Source of the DNA: Palsa-744 sp036498265
GTDB taxonomy: Bacteria; Actinomycetota; Thermoleophilia; Solirubrobacterales; Solirubrobacteraceae
Assembly: GCA_036498265.1 (NCBI GenBank)
Contig: DASYFT010000007.1
Span: 1 to 64,000, forward strand
DNA: 64,000 bases
Direction: 5' to 3'
Shown: piece after piece, positions 1 through 8,305 of the stretch
Position numbering within the stretch: the first letter of the stretch is position 1
Layout of the letters: each line of letters begins with the position of its first letter
Notes under the pieces: model-generated
Seen by the model: the letters and a program-made list of their open reading frames with translations, nothing else
The model's database searches: none
What the model was told of the DNA's origin: nothing
Program-made: the position numbers and the translations under genes

Positions 1-1
1 C

Positions 2-136
2 CGCGAAACGAAATACGTGGCGATGGTCGTGATCTTCAACTACGTCGACTACGGCTCAAACGACTACTACGGCATCGAGCACAAGGACCGCAGCCACAAG
101 ACCTCCTACACCACCCTCCACGAAATCAGCGGCTAG
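2..136 (+). CDS. C-terminal end of an unidentified protein (partial)
   Basis: An open frame enters from the left edge and stops at TAG 134-136, giving 44 residues. Its third codon positions are almost all G or C, as in real genes here, and the residues are sensible, with aromatic-rich stretches such as FNYVDYGSNDYYG. No family is recognised from this tail. It faces the minus-strand CAP-domain gene tail to tail. The 156 bases between them hold no clear signal beyond a loose GC-rich inverted repeat. Confidence 0.55.
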   Translation, partial: RETKYVAMVVIFNYVDYGSNDYYGIEHKDRSHKTSYTTLHEISG

Positions 137-292
137 AAACCCCACGGCCCCCGGTGCTGGCGCCCGACGGGGCCAAGGGTGGCAGGCCTGTGCGCTACAG
201 CAACCGGGGTTGGGCCGTCGGGTTGCGCTCCGCGGGCCCACGCCACAGCTACCCGGCCGCCACGCGGCCATAAACGCCGTCAGCCAACGCCG

Positions 293-1171
293 TCAGCCGG
301 CCAGGATGCTGCCGAACTCCTGCGTGTAGACGGCGCCCGGCTGGCCATGGGCCATCGATGCGGGAGCGCCCGGGCTGACGCCGACGGCGGTGTCCCGATA
401 GCGCGCGTCGAGGATGTTTTCCCGGTGGCCCGGCGAGGCCATCCAGGCTGCCACGATCGCGCGGGGCGTCGCCATCCAGAGCGTGCCCCAGCCGATGTTC
501 TCTGCGAGTTCATAGCCGACGCGGGAGCTGTAGATGTAGCCGTCGGCTCGCACGCGGCTGAGGGGGGTGGCGCCGCTGCGGGCGATGTGGCTGATGTATC
601 CGTCGTGGGACATCTCCTGCGAGTAGCCCTGGGCTGCCCGCTCGAGCGCCCCGTTTGCCCGCAGCGGCCGCTCGCCGCGCGCCATGCGTTCGCGGTTGAC
701 GAGGCAAAGGATGGCGGTGCGGATCCGTGCGAGGTCCGACCAGTTGGGGCTGAGGTCGGCGTCGGCGCAGACCCCGCCGCGGGGTAGATCCGGAGCGATC
801 ACCGCCCGCTGCCTGGCCGGATGCCGCGCTCCGTGCCGGATCCTCAGGTGGCGCAGGCGATATCGGCGTCGATGGGCCGAGTGGTGGTGGCCGTAGCTCC
901 GCCGATGGCACCTCATGCGTCGCGCGTGATGGTGCCGGCGCGCGCGATGGCTGCCCGAGCGGAAGCTGCTGCTGCTCGCGCAGACCGTCGCGCCTGCGCC
1001 GCGCCGGTGCCTGACCGAGGTGTGAGGCCTGCCGTGGGCGACCGCGTGCCCGAACGCAGCCGAGGCATGGGCGCACAGGCACACCAGGAGCGCCGTCAAC
1101 GCGGCGACCGGAGCCAGCTTGGCGGAGATCACGCGGGGGAGATGTGTGCTGTCGCTCGCGGCGTCTTGCAC
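293..1171 (-). CDS. Secreted CAP/SCP-domain protein
   Basis: The 292-residue product carries a CAP (SCP/PR-1/YkwD) domain at about residues 146-290. This family is extracellular; bacterial members are often called YkwD-like and their activity is mostly undefined. The signature pieces are visible: LVNRERMARG near 158, ELAENIGWG near 221-229, SPGHRENIL at 246-254, and the closing VYTQEFG. Residues 17-40 form a hydrophobic segment after a lysine, consistent with a signal peptide. Residues 50-120 are an Arg/His-rich low-complexity linker. The start is GTG at 1171 without a strong ribosome site. A second in-frame GTG 13 codons later would place the signal peptide nearer the N terminus, so the start is uncertain. 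Confidence 0.85.
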   Translation of the reverse strand: MQDAASDSTHLPRVISAKLAPVAALTALLVCLCAHASAAFGHAVAHGRPHTSVRHRRGAGATVCASSSSFRSGSHRARRHHHARRMRCHRRSYGHHHSAHRRRYRLRHLRIRHGARHPARQRAVIAPDLPRGGVCADADLSPNWSDLARIRTAILCLVNRERMARGERPLRANGALERAAQGYSQEMSHDGYISHIARSGATPLSRVRADGYIYSSRVGYELAENIGWGTLWMATPRAIVAAWMASPGHRENILDARYRDTAVGVSPGAPASMAHGQPGAVYTQEFGSILAG

Positions 1172-1509
1172 GCCGGGGGAGTGTCTCCAACCGGCCGGAT
1201 GGCACCAGGCCGGGGGGGCATGCGTCCTTCGTTCGAGTAGCTCGTCACGATCGTCCTGGGCATGGGTCTCCCTTGTGAGATGTGGCGTATGTCGATCGCC
1301 TGGCGGCCCCCCTACCGCGCCCCGGCCGGGGCGGGACCCCCAATCGTCCTCGAGTGGGCCGCCGGCGAAGCGGTGCAGGCTAGCGCAACAGCGTCGACCG
1401 CGTGGACACGCTGCCTGCCGACACCGGAATCTGCGGCAAAAGCACGACGTTCGTCCATTCCCACGTTTATCGCAAGCTCAGGGGGGCACGATGCACCTGG
1501 AGGGGTGGG
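1172..1509. other. 338-base gap between divergent genes
   Basis: This stretch separates the CAP-domain gene from the RCC1 gene and should hold both promoters. I see no convincing -35/-10 pair, no RNA gene and no repeat. The only clear site is the ribosome binding sequence GGAGGGG at 1499-1505 for the RCC1 gene. A short minus-strand frame opening at 1221 behind GAAGGA stops inside the N-terminal region of the CAP gene and is not supported. Confidence 0.5.
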
Positions 1510-2691
1510 ATGCCCATGCCCATGCCCATGGCCATCAAGCCTCCGATCATCGCGCTCTTCGCCGCTCTGGTGCTTGCGGCGCCCGCACACGCGACGCTGG
1601 TGGGCTGGGGATACAACTGGGACGGCGAGTTGGGGCGCGGCTACAAGAGCGCACCCCAGGACCCGGGTGCGGCGCTCGCCCTGGCGGGCATCAAGCAGGT
1701 CGTCGCCGCCGGGCACTACAGCCTCGCGTTGCTCAACGACGGCACCGTCCGCGCCTGGGGCGGCAACCTCATGGGCCAGCTCGGCAACGGGACCCGCCAG
1801 GAATCGACAACGCCGGTCGTGGTCAAGGGCCTCTCGAACGTCACGCAGATCGCGGCCAGCGGCTGCCACGTGATCGCGCTGCTGTCCAACGGCACGGTGA
1901 TGACGTGGGGTGGCAACGCCTGGGGCGAGCTGGGCAACGGCACCTCGGGCAACGGGAGCGAAGGGGCCGCGAGCCTCGTCCCCATTCCGGTCTCAGGCCT
2001 GAGCGGAGTGGTTGCCGTGGCGGCCGGCGGAGGCGACGACGTCGCACTCCTTGGCAACGGCACAGTGGTCGGCTGGGGCGAAAACAAGTACGGCGTCCTC
2101 GGCGACGGCACCAGGGAACTCAAAGACCGCCCCACCCGCATCGGGGGCCTGTCCGGCGTGAAGGCGGTTGCTCTCGGCGGCAACGGCTCCCTCGGGGCGC
2201 ATCTCCTTGCGCTGCTGAACAACGGGACGGTCCTGGCGCTGGGAGACAACGTCGCCGGCCAGCTGGGCGACGGCACGCTCACGAGCAGCAGCGTGCCGGT
2301 CCAGGTCAGGCGGCTGAGCGGCGTCACCGCCATCTCCGCGAGCTTCTCCCACAGCCTGGCGCTGGTGGAAGGCGGGAGGGCGATGGCGTGGGGCAACGAC
2401 AGCATGGGGGAGCTTGGCATCCAGTCCCCGGAAAGGTGCGGCGAACGCGTCTGCAGCCGGGTGCCGGCCCGCGTGGGCCTCGCAAACGTCACCGCGATCG
2501 CCGCCGGCCTGCGCTTCAGCGTGGCGGTCTCCACCGGCAGGGCGCTCGCCTGGGGCGAAAACAAGTATCGCCAGCTCGGCGATGGCAACACCACGAACAG
2601 CAGCGTCCCGGTGGCCGTGCTGGGGGTAAGCGAACCGTCCCAGATAGCCGTTGGCGAATGGCACTCGCTGGCGCTCGTCCGGAGCTTCTAG
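1510..2691 (+). CDS. Secreted RCC1-repeat beta-propeller protein
   Basis: The product (393 residues) begins with a signal peptide (hydrophobic run AALFAALVLAAPAHA type, to about residue 27). The rest is six to seven RCC1 repeats of about 50 residues, each with a WGxNxxGxLGxG-like core (WGYNWDGELG, WGGNLMGQLG, WGGNAWGELG, WGENKYGVLG, WGNDSMGELG, WGENKYRQLG). RCC1 repeats fold as a blade-type propeller used for binding; bacterial secreted members have no assigned enzymatic role. The start at 1510 is chosen for GGAGGGG at 1499-1505. Four ATG codons lie in frame here because ATGCCC occurs three times and is followed by ATGGCC. Codon use favours GAA and AAA more than the housekeeping genes downstream. 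Confidence 0.85.
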   Translation: MPMPMPMAIKPPIIALFAALVLAAPAHATLVGWGYNWDGELGRGYKSAPQDPGAALALAGIKQVVAAGHYSLALLNDGTVRAWGGNLMGQLGNGTRQESTTPVVVKGLSNVTQIAASGCHVIALLSNGTVMTWGGNAWGELGNGTSGNGSEGAASLVPIPVSGLSGVVAVAAGGGDDVALLGNGTVVGWGENKYGVLGDGTRELKDRPTRIGGLSGVKAVALGGNGSLGAHLLALLNNGTVLALGDNVAGQLGDGTLTSSSVPVQVRRLSGVTAISASFSHSLALVEGGRAMAWGNDSMGELGIQSPERCGERVCSRVPARVGLANVTAIAAGLRFSVAVSTGRALAWGENKYRQLGDGNTTNSSVPVAVLGVSEPSQIAVGEWHSLALVRSF

Positions 2692-2776
2692 AGGCCTCGT
2701 GCTCTCTCGGACCCCTCGCCGGCCCAGCGTCGGGGGTCCTGCGCGCGGGGCAGACCCGACCATGTGTCGATCCGCC

Positions 2777-2805
2777 TTGACCGGGCAAATGTCCCGGGTT
2801 AGGTT
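2777..2805 (+). promoter_or_regulatory. Sigma-70-type promoter for the YadA-head-like gene
   Basis: TTGACC (2777-2782) and TAGGTT (2800-2805) are separated by exactly 17 bases, close to the vegetative consensus. Transcription would start near 2812, giving a leader of about 130 bases before the gene at 2941. The spacer includes an inverted repeat CCGGG-N7-CCCGG (2781-2797), which could be a repressor site. Confidence 0.55.
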
Positions 2806-2940
2806 CAACGCGCATCTTCAGGGCAAGCCGCCTTCGGCTGCGGTGATCGATGGCCCGGCGGCGGGCGGCCGGCGATGGGGACGACGCGGGTCGGCACGCG
2901 GGTGCCGCGTGGACCGCGTCAGCTGACAAGGAGGTTCACG

Positions 2941-3723
2941 ATGAGTCGGACTCAAGGCCTGCGTCGCCTCGGTCTGTGCTTCGTTGCGCTCGCCGGCGCA
3001 CTGTTGCCGGGCGGTGGCGCTGCGTCGGCGCAGACGACGACCATATGCGACCCCGAAGGCCCCAGCAAACCGGTGCTCTCGCCGAACAGCAAAGGCGAAT
3101 GCCCGACGAAAAGCACGTTGAAATACAAAGCGGTGCAGCTTCCGGGGCCGACCGAGCTGGAAACGCTCGAGCGGATCCTGCCCCACCTCTCCTACCTCGA
3201 AAGCGGTGTGGCCGGCAAGCCGACGGTGGTGTTCTCGGGCCTCAACGTCCAGGTCGTGAACGGCGAAGGGACGACCGCCTCCGTCAACGGGGAGGGCAAT
3301 CTCGTGCTTGGTTACGACGAGAACGCCGGCAAACACGAACAGACGGGCTCACACGACCTGGTCCTCGGGGACGAACAGGCCTTCACGAGCTATGGCGGCA
3401 TCCTCGCGGGCCACCTGAACAGCATCACGGCGCCGTTCGCGTCGATCACCGGCGGCGAGCAGAACACGGCGAGCGGCGAAGGCTCGTGGGACGGCGGCGG
3501 CCAGCGCAACCTGGCGAGCGGCTTCGAGTCGTCGGTCGGCGGAGGCCAGCTCAATCAGGCCGGCTTCCTCTCGTCCGTCAGCGGGGGCGCCCAGAACCGT
3601 GCCATCACCGGCGGCAGCTCGTGGGTCGGCGGCGGCCTCAAGAACAGCGCCACCGGCGCCTTCTCCTCGATCTTCGGCGGAAAGGAACTGAAGGCTGAAA
3701 AAGAATACGAAGCCATCCCCTAG
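2941..3723 (+). CDS. Secreted protein with YadA-head-like Gly/Ser/Asn repeats
   Basis: The product (260 residues) starts at ATG 2941 behind AAGGAGG (2928-2934). It opens with a signal peptide that ends at an AASAQ-like site near residue 32. Residues 160-250 contain about five repeats of 14-16 residues of the form S-[SF]-[VI]-x-G-G-x-x-N-x-A-x-G (for example ITGGEQNTASG, VGGGQLNQAG, VSGGAQNRAI). Repeats of this kind form left-handed beta-rolls in the heads of trimeric autotransporter adhesins such as YadA. No membrane anchor follows, and a Gram-positive cell would not use an autotransporter barrel, so the resemblance is structural. It lies between two other secreted proteins and has its own promoter. 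Function is unknown; surface or matrix binding is inference. Confidence 0.75.
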   Translation: MSRTQGLRRLGLCFVALAGALLPGGGAASAQTTTICDPEGPSKPVLSPNSKGECPTKSTLKYKAVQLPGPTELETLERILPHLSYLESGVAGKPTVVFSGLNVQVVNGEGTTASVNGEGNLVLGYDENAGKHEQTGSHDLVLGDEQAFTSYGGILAGHLNSITAPFASITGGEQNTASGEGSWDGGGQRNLASGFESSVGGGQLNQAGFLSSVSGGAQNRAITGGSSWVGGGLKNSATGAFSSIFGGKELKAEKEYEAIP

Positions 3724-3841
3724 CGCGAGACAGACGTCATCGGCCGGCGTCAGCGATCACGGACGGTTGCCGCTGGACGGACCCGGGAGCTGCCTGTAGC
3801 GTTCTGCGCCGATTTCGGACGTCTCGATTCGAGGAGGGCTC

Positions 3842-5638
3842 TTGAACGCAGTCTCGATGGGCCGGCGCTGCGCCCCCATCGCCGTGGCCCTGGCTGCGGT
3901 GCTCGCCCTGGGCGCATCGAGCGCCTCGGCCGTGATCACCCACCCCGCGCCCGGCAAGACGCTCAGCTACCAGCCGTTGCGCGGCAGCCGCGCGGTGACG
4001 CCGTTCGACTCGGTCTTCCACAACGCCGACTACAACGGCGGGCCGGTGATGCCGTCGAACACCGACTACGCCGTCTACTGGCGTCCGTCCGGAGCGCCGG
4101 CCTATCCATCCGACTACCAGCCCGGGCTGAACCAGTACTTCGAAGACCTGGCGCACGACAGCGGCGGCACCCAGAACGTCGACTCGGTGGCGGCGCAGTA
4201 CAACGACACCGCCGGCGACTTCGCCCGCTACAGCTCGCACTTCGGCGGCGCCCTGATCGACACGGACCCGTATCCCCCCAACGGCTGCAAACAGGCAGCC
4301 ATCTGCCTCACCGACACCCAGCTCCAGACGGAGCTGAAGAGCTACGTCAAGGCCCACGGGCTACCGCACGACCTCGAACACGAGTACTTCCTGCTGACAC
4401 CGCCGGGCGTCGAGAACTGCTTCACCGCGGGCGGCGGGGAATGCTCGGCGGGGAGCAACAGGCCCGTCTACTGCGCCTATCACGGCAACATCCCGCTCGC
4501 CGAAGGCGAGATCATCTACGCGAACGACCCCTACGTGACCGGGATTCTCGGGTGCGACGAAGGCAACCACCCGAACGGAAGCACCTCCGACGGCGCGCTG
4601 CAGGGGGGCCTCAGCCACGAGCACGACGAGTCGGTCACCGACCCCGAACCGAACAACGCCTGGACGGACTTCGGCTTCGAAACCGGCGAGATCGGCGACA
4701 AATGCAACGAAAGCAACGGTCCCGCGCTCGGAACGGCGTCCGACGGCGCCAAATACAACCAGCTGATCAACGGGCACCCCTACTGGTACCAGGAGGAGTG
4801 GAGCAACCAGACCAAGCGCTGCCTGCAGCGACTCGCGTTCAAAGGCGAAGAGCCCACCGCGACGTTCTCCAGCACGCCCGCGGGAGGCGACGAAGTGAGC
4901 TTCGACGCGACCGGCTCGACGGCCCCCGGAGGCGTGGCGCAGTACAACTGGCAGTTCAACGAAGGCTCCGAACCGGGCGCCCCGACCGAGACGACGGCTA
5001 CGACCGTCAAGCATGTCTTCGAAGCGCCCGGCGTCTACACGGTCGCTCTAACGGTGTTCGCCGCCAACGGGACGAGCATCGGCACGTCTCGGACGATCGC
5101 CGTCGGCAACCCGCCGGCGCCGGCCGTCACCCGGGTCACGCCGGCCAAAGGACCCGCCGCGGGGGGCACCGCCGTCACCATCACCGGCGCGCACTTCGGC
5201 GGGGTGAGCGGGGTGAGCTTCGGCGGTGTGAGCGCGCCGAGCTTCACCGTCAGGTCCGCGACTTCGATCCTCGCCGTCGTGCCGTCGGGCAGCCCTGGCC
5301 TCGTGGACGTCCGGGTGAGCTCGCCCGCCGGCACGAGCGCGATCGTGACGGGCGACCATTTCAAGTACGTGCCCACCGTCACGGGTCTCACTCCAGCCGG
5401 CGGCCCAGCGGCCGGCGGGATCGCCGTAACGGTGACCGGCAGCGGGTTCGCAGTGGCGCCCGGTGCGACCATCTTCAGGTTCGGGACAGCGAAAGCCTCA
5501 GGTGTCAGCTGCAGCTCGAGCACGACCTGCACGCTCACGACACCCGCGCACGCGGCCGGCGCTGTCGAAGTCACGGCGACGGTGAACAAAGTGGTGAGCC
5601 TCAGGGAACCTCCCGGCGACCAGTTCACCTTCTCCTAG
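3842..5638 (+). CDS. Secreted PKD and IPT/TIG domain protein with EXORDIUM-like N-terminal region
   Basis: The product (598 residues) begins at TTG 3842, chosen for GAGGAGG at 3831-3837; an ATG five codons later is the alternative. A signal peptide ends near residue 30. Residues about 40-340 form a cysteine-containing domain with the motif GGLSHEHDESVTDP and, further on, TGEIGDKC, which recalls the SHE...TDP...EIGDxC pattern of secreted EXORDIUM/Phi-1-like proteins. This assignment comes from pattern memory and is moderate. A PKD domain follows (about 345-425, with YNWQFNEGS and HVFEAPGVYTVALTV), then two IPT/TIG immunoglobulin-like domains (from VTRVTPAKGPAAGGTAVTITG and from VTGLTPAGGPAAGGIAVTVTG). 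These are typical of extracellular binding proteins. No canonical HExxH zinc site is present. GAA codons outnumber GAG. Confidence 0.8.
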   Translation: MNAVSMGRRCAPIAVALAAVLALGASSASAVITHPAPGKTLSYQPLRGSRAVTPFDSVFHNADYNGGPVMPSNTDYAVYWRPSGAPAYPSDYQPGLNQYFEDLAHDSGGTQNVDSVAAQYNDTAGDFARYSSHFGGALIDTDPYPPNGCKQAAICLTDTQLQTELKSYVKAHGLPHDLEHEYFLLTPPGVENCFTAGGGECSAGSNRPVYCAYHGNIPLAEGEIIYANDPYVTGILGCDEGNHPNGSTSDGALQGGLSHEHDESVTDPEPNNAWTDFGFETGEIGDKCNESNGPALGTASDGAKYNQLINGHPYWYQEEWSNQTKRCLQRLAFKGEEPTATFSSTPAGGDEVSFDATGSTAPGGVAQYNWQFNEGSEPGAPTETTATTVKHVFEAPGVYTVALTVFAANGTSIGTSRTIAVGNPPAPAVTRVTPAKGPAAGGTAVTITGAHFGGVSGVSFGGVSAPSFTVRSATSILAVVPSGSPGLVDVRVSSPAGTSAIVTGDHFKYVPTVTGLTPAGGPAAGGIAVTVTGSGFAVAPGATIFRFGTAKASGVSCSSSTTCTLTTPAHAAGAVEVTATVNKVVSLREPPGDQFTFS

Positions 5639-5678
5639 CCGCTGCGCCAGGGCCGCAGTGGAGTGGAGCGGCAGACCT

Positions 5679-5969
5679 CTAGCTCGGGTTCGCGATGCGC
5701 AGCTTCACCTCGCAGGCGTCGACCGAGACGCGCGTGCCCGGTGTTTCACCGGAGTCCATCGCATCGAAGACCCTGGCGCCCGCGTTCATGTCCTCCGCCG
5801 TCGCGAAATGCTGGAGAACGACGGCTGTGCCGTCTGCCTCGTCGAACAGGATTTCCAACCCGGTCGAGTTCACCCCGGGCGGTGGGCCGCCGGCCTCGTT
5901 GACACGCGCTTCGAGCTGGCGCATCCGCTCCGCCGTCACATCGGTGAACCTCACGACACGTACGTTCAT
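5679..5969 (-). CDS. Small conserved protein, probable dimeric alpha/beta-barrel fold
   Basis: This 96-residue frame starts at ATG 5969 behind a good AGGAGG (complement of 5976-5982). The pattern MNVRVVRFTDVT...MRQLEARVNEAGGPP...GLEILFDEADGTAVVLQHFATAEDM alternates strands and helices, as in ferredoxin-like dimeric barrels (antibiotic-biosynthesis-monooxygenase type). That is inference from the pattern and no catalytic residue can be named. It runs tail to tail with the PKD protein gene (40 bases apart) and divergently from the methyltransferase gene. Confidence 0.7.
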   Translation of the reverse strand: MNVRVVRFTDVTAERMRQLEARVNEAGGPPPGVNSTGLEILFDEADGTAVVLQHFATAEDMNAGARVFDAMDSGETPGTRVSVDACEVKLRIANPS

Positions 5970-6096
5970 TGCAATCCTCCTCGTGCTCGATGGTGGAGCG
6001 ACGCTAATCCGTCACGGCCGGTCTCGTCAAGGCGAGGCGGCGGGCGAGGGGTCATCGTTCGAGTACGATGCCGGGCTTCGTTCGTCAGGAAATCGG

Positions 6097-7023
6097 GTGG
6101 CCGATCTCGGCCGTAGAGCGAGGCGTCGCCTCGGCTGGTCGTGGCGGACGGGGCCGAGAAGGTCGTTCAGGCGTGGGCTGGTGGTCGGACGCGACGGTCG
6201 TCCTTGGGTTCCCTTTGGCGCCGGCGACGGGCGACCCAAGCGCGGGCGCAACCCCTTGGAGCTGGCCGGAACGGGAGCCGGCTACCTGTTGCGGACTCCC
6301 GAGTCGCTGCGTTACTTCGCGCGTGGTTACGGATACGGCCAACAGCTGGAGCCCGCCGCCGCCCCGGCGGTCGAGACGGTGGTCGAGCCCAGCCCGCTCG
6401 AGGCCTGGTTCGACGGGCACACCGAGGGGCTCATCATCTTCAAGCGGAGACACTACTTCGACGTCTATCACCGCCATCTGGCCCGGTTTCGCGGGCAGCC
6501 CGTCCAGATTCTCGAAATCGGCGTTCGCGCGGGGGGCGGCCTCGAGATGTGGCGCGACTACTTCGGCCCCGGGACGCGTGTCTACGGCGTCGACAACGAT
6601 CCGGCGTGCAAGGAGCGAGCGAGCGAGGGCATCGAGATCTTCATCGGCGATCAGGGCGACCCCGAGTTCTGGGAACGATTCCTCGAGGGGTGCCCGGCCG
6701 TGGACATCGTCGTCGACGACGGTGGCCACCAGGCAAGCCAGCAGGCCCTCACGCTCGAACGTGTGCTGCCCCACATTAGGCCAGGCGGCGTGTACATCTG
6801 CGAGGACGTCGGGGGCTCGTTTCAGCCGTTTCAGTCGTTCGTCGACGGTCTGACGCGGCCCCTGAGCGCGATCGGCCTGCCCGACAGGCCCACGCCCCCG
6901 AGTCCGCTGCATCAGCACGTCGCCTCGGTGCACCGCTACCCGATGATGACCGTGATCGAGAAGCCCGCATGGATTCCGCCGCCGTTCGAGGCAACGCACC
7001 GCGGCGGCGGGTCCGCCTCCTAG
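6097..7023 (+). CDS. Class I SAM-dependent methyltransferase
   Basis: The C-terminal 200 residues show the Rossmann methyltransferase pattern: motif I ILEIGVRAGGGLEMW, then VYGVDNDPACKE (acidic residue at the end of beta-2), then DIVVDDGGHQASQQ and PGGVYICEDVG. The DGGH segment and overall arrangement resemble the sugar O-methyltransferase / cephalosporin-hydroxylase-like group, so an O-methylated glycan or natural product is a possible substrate (inference). The N-terminal 90 residues are Arg/Gly-rich and unlike a known domain. The frame stays open far upstream across the divergent gene. I chose GTG 6097 because it is the first start after that gene with a weak AGGAAA before it; the true start could be further downstream. 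Confidence 0.7.
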   Translation: MADLGRRARRRLGWSWRTGPRRSFRRGLVVGRDGRPWVPFGAGDGRPKRGRNPLELAGTGAGYLLRTPESLRYFARGYGYGQQLEPAAAPAVETVVEPSPLEAWFDGHTEGLIIFKRRHYFDVYHRHLARFRGQPVQILEIGVRAGGGLEMWRDYFGPGTRVYGVDNDPACKERASEGIEIFIGDQGDPEFWERFLEGCPAVDIVVDDGGHQASQQALTLERVLPHIRPGGVYICEDVGGSFQPFQSFVDGLTRPLSAIGLPDRPTPPSPLHQHVASVHRYPMMTVIEKPAWIPPPFEATHRGGGSAS

Positions 7024-7086
7024 ACGACCCTCCAAGCGGTTCGTGGGGGGAACTGAGACGAGCGCGCCCGCGGCTCGGTTCTCGAG

Positions 7087-7159
<73 letters not shown>

Positions 7160-7251
7160 AGGACGGCCGATTCTAGGGCCTCGCTGACAACGCGGGGACC
7201 GGCGTGAGCCCCGGCCGGTCTTCCACGCTGCCGCCGCGCAGGTCCCGCCGC

Positions 7252-7257
7252 TACCGT
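7252..7257 (+). promoter_or_regulatory. -10 element for leaderless rnz
   Basis: TACCGT matches TAnnnT and lies 7 bases before the rnz ATG at 7265. Transcription would start at or next to the A of the start codon. No ribosome binding sequence precedes rnz, which agrees with a leaderless mRNA. Confidence 0.55.
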
Positions 7258-7264
7258 AGCGGGC

Positions 7265-8254
7265 ATGGACCTGTCGCTGTTCTTCCTCGGGACCGCCGGC
7301 TCGGTACCGAGCGCGCGGCGGGGGCTGCCGGCTCTCCTGATCCGGCGCGGAGGGGACCGCCTGCTGTTCGACTGCGGCGAAGGGACCCAGCGCCAGATGC
7401 TGCGCTCCGTCGGCCTCATCGACCTCGATTGCGTGTTCATCACGCATTTCCACGCCGACCACTGGCTGGGACTGCCCGGCATGCTCAAGTCCTTCGCGCT
7501 GCGCGAGCGCACCGCGCCGCTGACGGTCTACGGCCCGCGCGGGCTCAGGGAGCTGATGAACGTGATGCGCATCGTCTACGGCCGCCTGCCCTACCGGCTG
7601 GAGGTCGCCGAGCTGGAGCCTGCCCAGGCCGTCGAGCGCGACGGCTACGTGGTCGCGGCCGTTCCCGTGCGCCACAGGGGCGACGCGTCCTTCGGGTACG
7701 TGCTCGCCGAGGACGCCCGTCCCGGACACCTCGACGCGCGCCTGGCCGAGGAGCTGGGGGTCACGCCCGGACCTGACTTCGGGAGGCTCCAGCGCGGCGA
7801 GGCCGTCGGCGGCGTCAGCCCCGACCAGGTCGTCGGGCCCACCAGGGAGGGACGCAAGGTCGTCTTCTCGGGGGACACGGCGCCGTGCGAGCCGCTGGCC
7901 ATCGCCGCGCACCGAGCGGACGTGCTGGTGCACGAGGCGACGTTCGCAGAGGAGGAGCTGGAGCGCGCACGGCAGACCTCCCACAGCACCGCGCGGCAGG
8001 CCGCGGAGCTCGCCCGCGACGCCGACGTGCGCCTTCTCGCCCTGACCCATTTCTCGAGCCGCTACGCCGGCGGCGAGCTTCGCGACGAGGCGCGCGCGGT
8101 TTTCGCCGCCACGGAGGCGCCGCGCGACTTCGACACGATCGAGGTGCCCTTCCCCGAGCGCGGCGCCCCGGCGCTCGTGCGCTGGTCCGAGCGCAGGGCT
8201 CGCGAGCGGGGCGAGGAGCTCGCGGAGTCGGCCGAGCCCGTCGCCTCCCCCTGA
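7265..8254 (+). CDS. rnz: Ribonuclease Z (tRNA 3' endonuclease)
   Basis: RNase Z cuts the 3' trailer from tRNA precursors, which matters here because the neighbouring tRNA gene lacks an encoded CCA. The product (329 residues) has the metallo-beta-lactamase start LFFLGTAGSVPSARRGLPALL with DCGEGTQRQMLRS, the zinc motif THFHADHWLGLPG (HxHxDH), and the later metal ligands in FSGDTAPC and the HFSSRY segment. The region after residue 120 (GPRGLRELMNVM) matches the RNase Z exosite arm. Length is typical of bacterial RNase Z. Start ATG 7265 fits both the family N terminus and the leaderless promoter. Confidence 0.93.
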   Translation: MDLSLFFLGTAGSVPSARRGLPALLIRRGGDRLLFDCGEGTQRQMLRSVGLIDLDCVFITHFHADHWLGLPGMLKSFALRERTAPLTVYGPRGLRELMNVMRIVYGRLPYRLEVAELEPAQAVERDGYVVAAVPVRHRGDASFGYVLAEDARPGHLDARLAEELGVTPGPDFGRLQRGEAVGGVSPDQVVGPTREGRKVVFSGDTAPCEPLAIAAHRADVLVHEATFAEEELERARQTSHSTARQAAELARDADVRLLALTHFSSRYAGGELRDEARAVFAATEAPRDFDTIEVPFPERGAPALVRWSERRARERGEELAESAEPVASP

Positions 8255-8260
8255 TACATT
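8255..8260 (+). promoter_or_regulatory. -10 element of the pyr operon
   Basis: TACATT (TAnnnT) just after the rnz stop codon would start RNA near 8267. The transcript then begins with the strand of the PyrR-binding hairpin, leaving a leader of about 39 bases. No clear -35 hexamer is visible. Confidence 0.5.
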
Positions 8261-8268
8261 GCCCGTGC

Positions 8269-8301
8269 TCCTTTAACCCGGTCCGGCGAGGCCAGGAAGG
8301 A
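8269..8301 (+). promoter_or_regulatory. PyrR-binding RNA hairpin overlapping the pyrR ribosome site
   Basis: Bases 8280-8293 read GGUCCGGCGAGGCC. The PyrR-binding loop consensus is ARUCCNGNGAGGYU; only its first and last bases differ, and they differ as a compensating pair (A-U to G-C). Predicted pairing: UCCUU 8269-8273 with AAGGA 8297-8301, CC 8277-8278 with GG 8295-8296, GG 8280-8281 with CC 8292-8293, U8282 bulged, and CC 8283-8284 with GG 8290-8291. The basal stem contains the Shine-Dalgarno sequence of pyrR (ATG 8306). PyrR with bound UMP would hold the hairpin and block translation, as established for PyrR translational repression in mycobacteria. No terminator is seen, so attenuation of the Bacillus type is unlikely. 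Confidence 0.8.
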
Positions 8302-8305
8302 AACG

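Noticed and set aside
1119..2780. Plus-strand frame of 553 codons spanning the CAP-RCC1 gap and the RCC1 gene
   Set aside because: Arg/Gly/Pro-rich composition typical of an off-frame reading. The RCC1 frame explains the same DNA.
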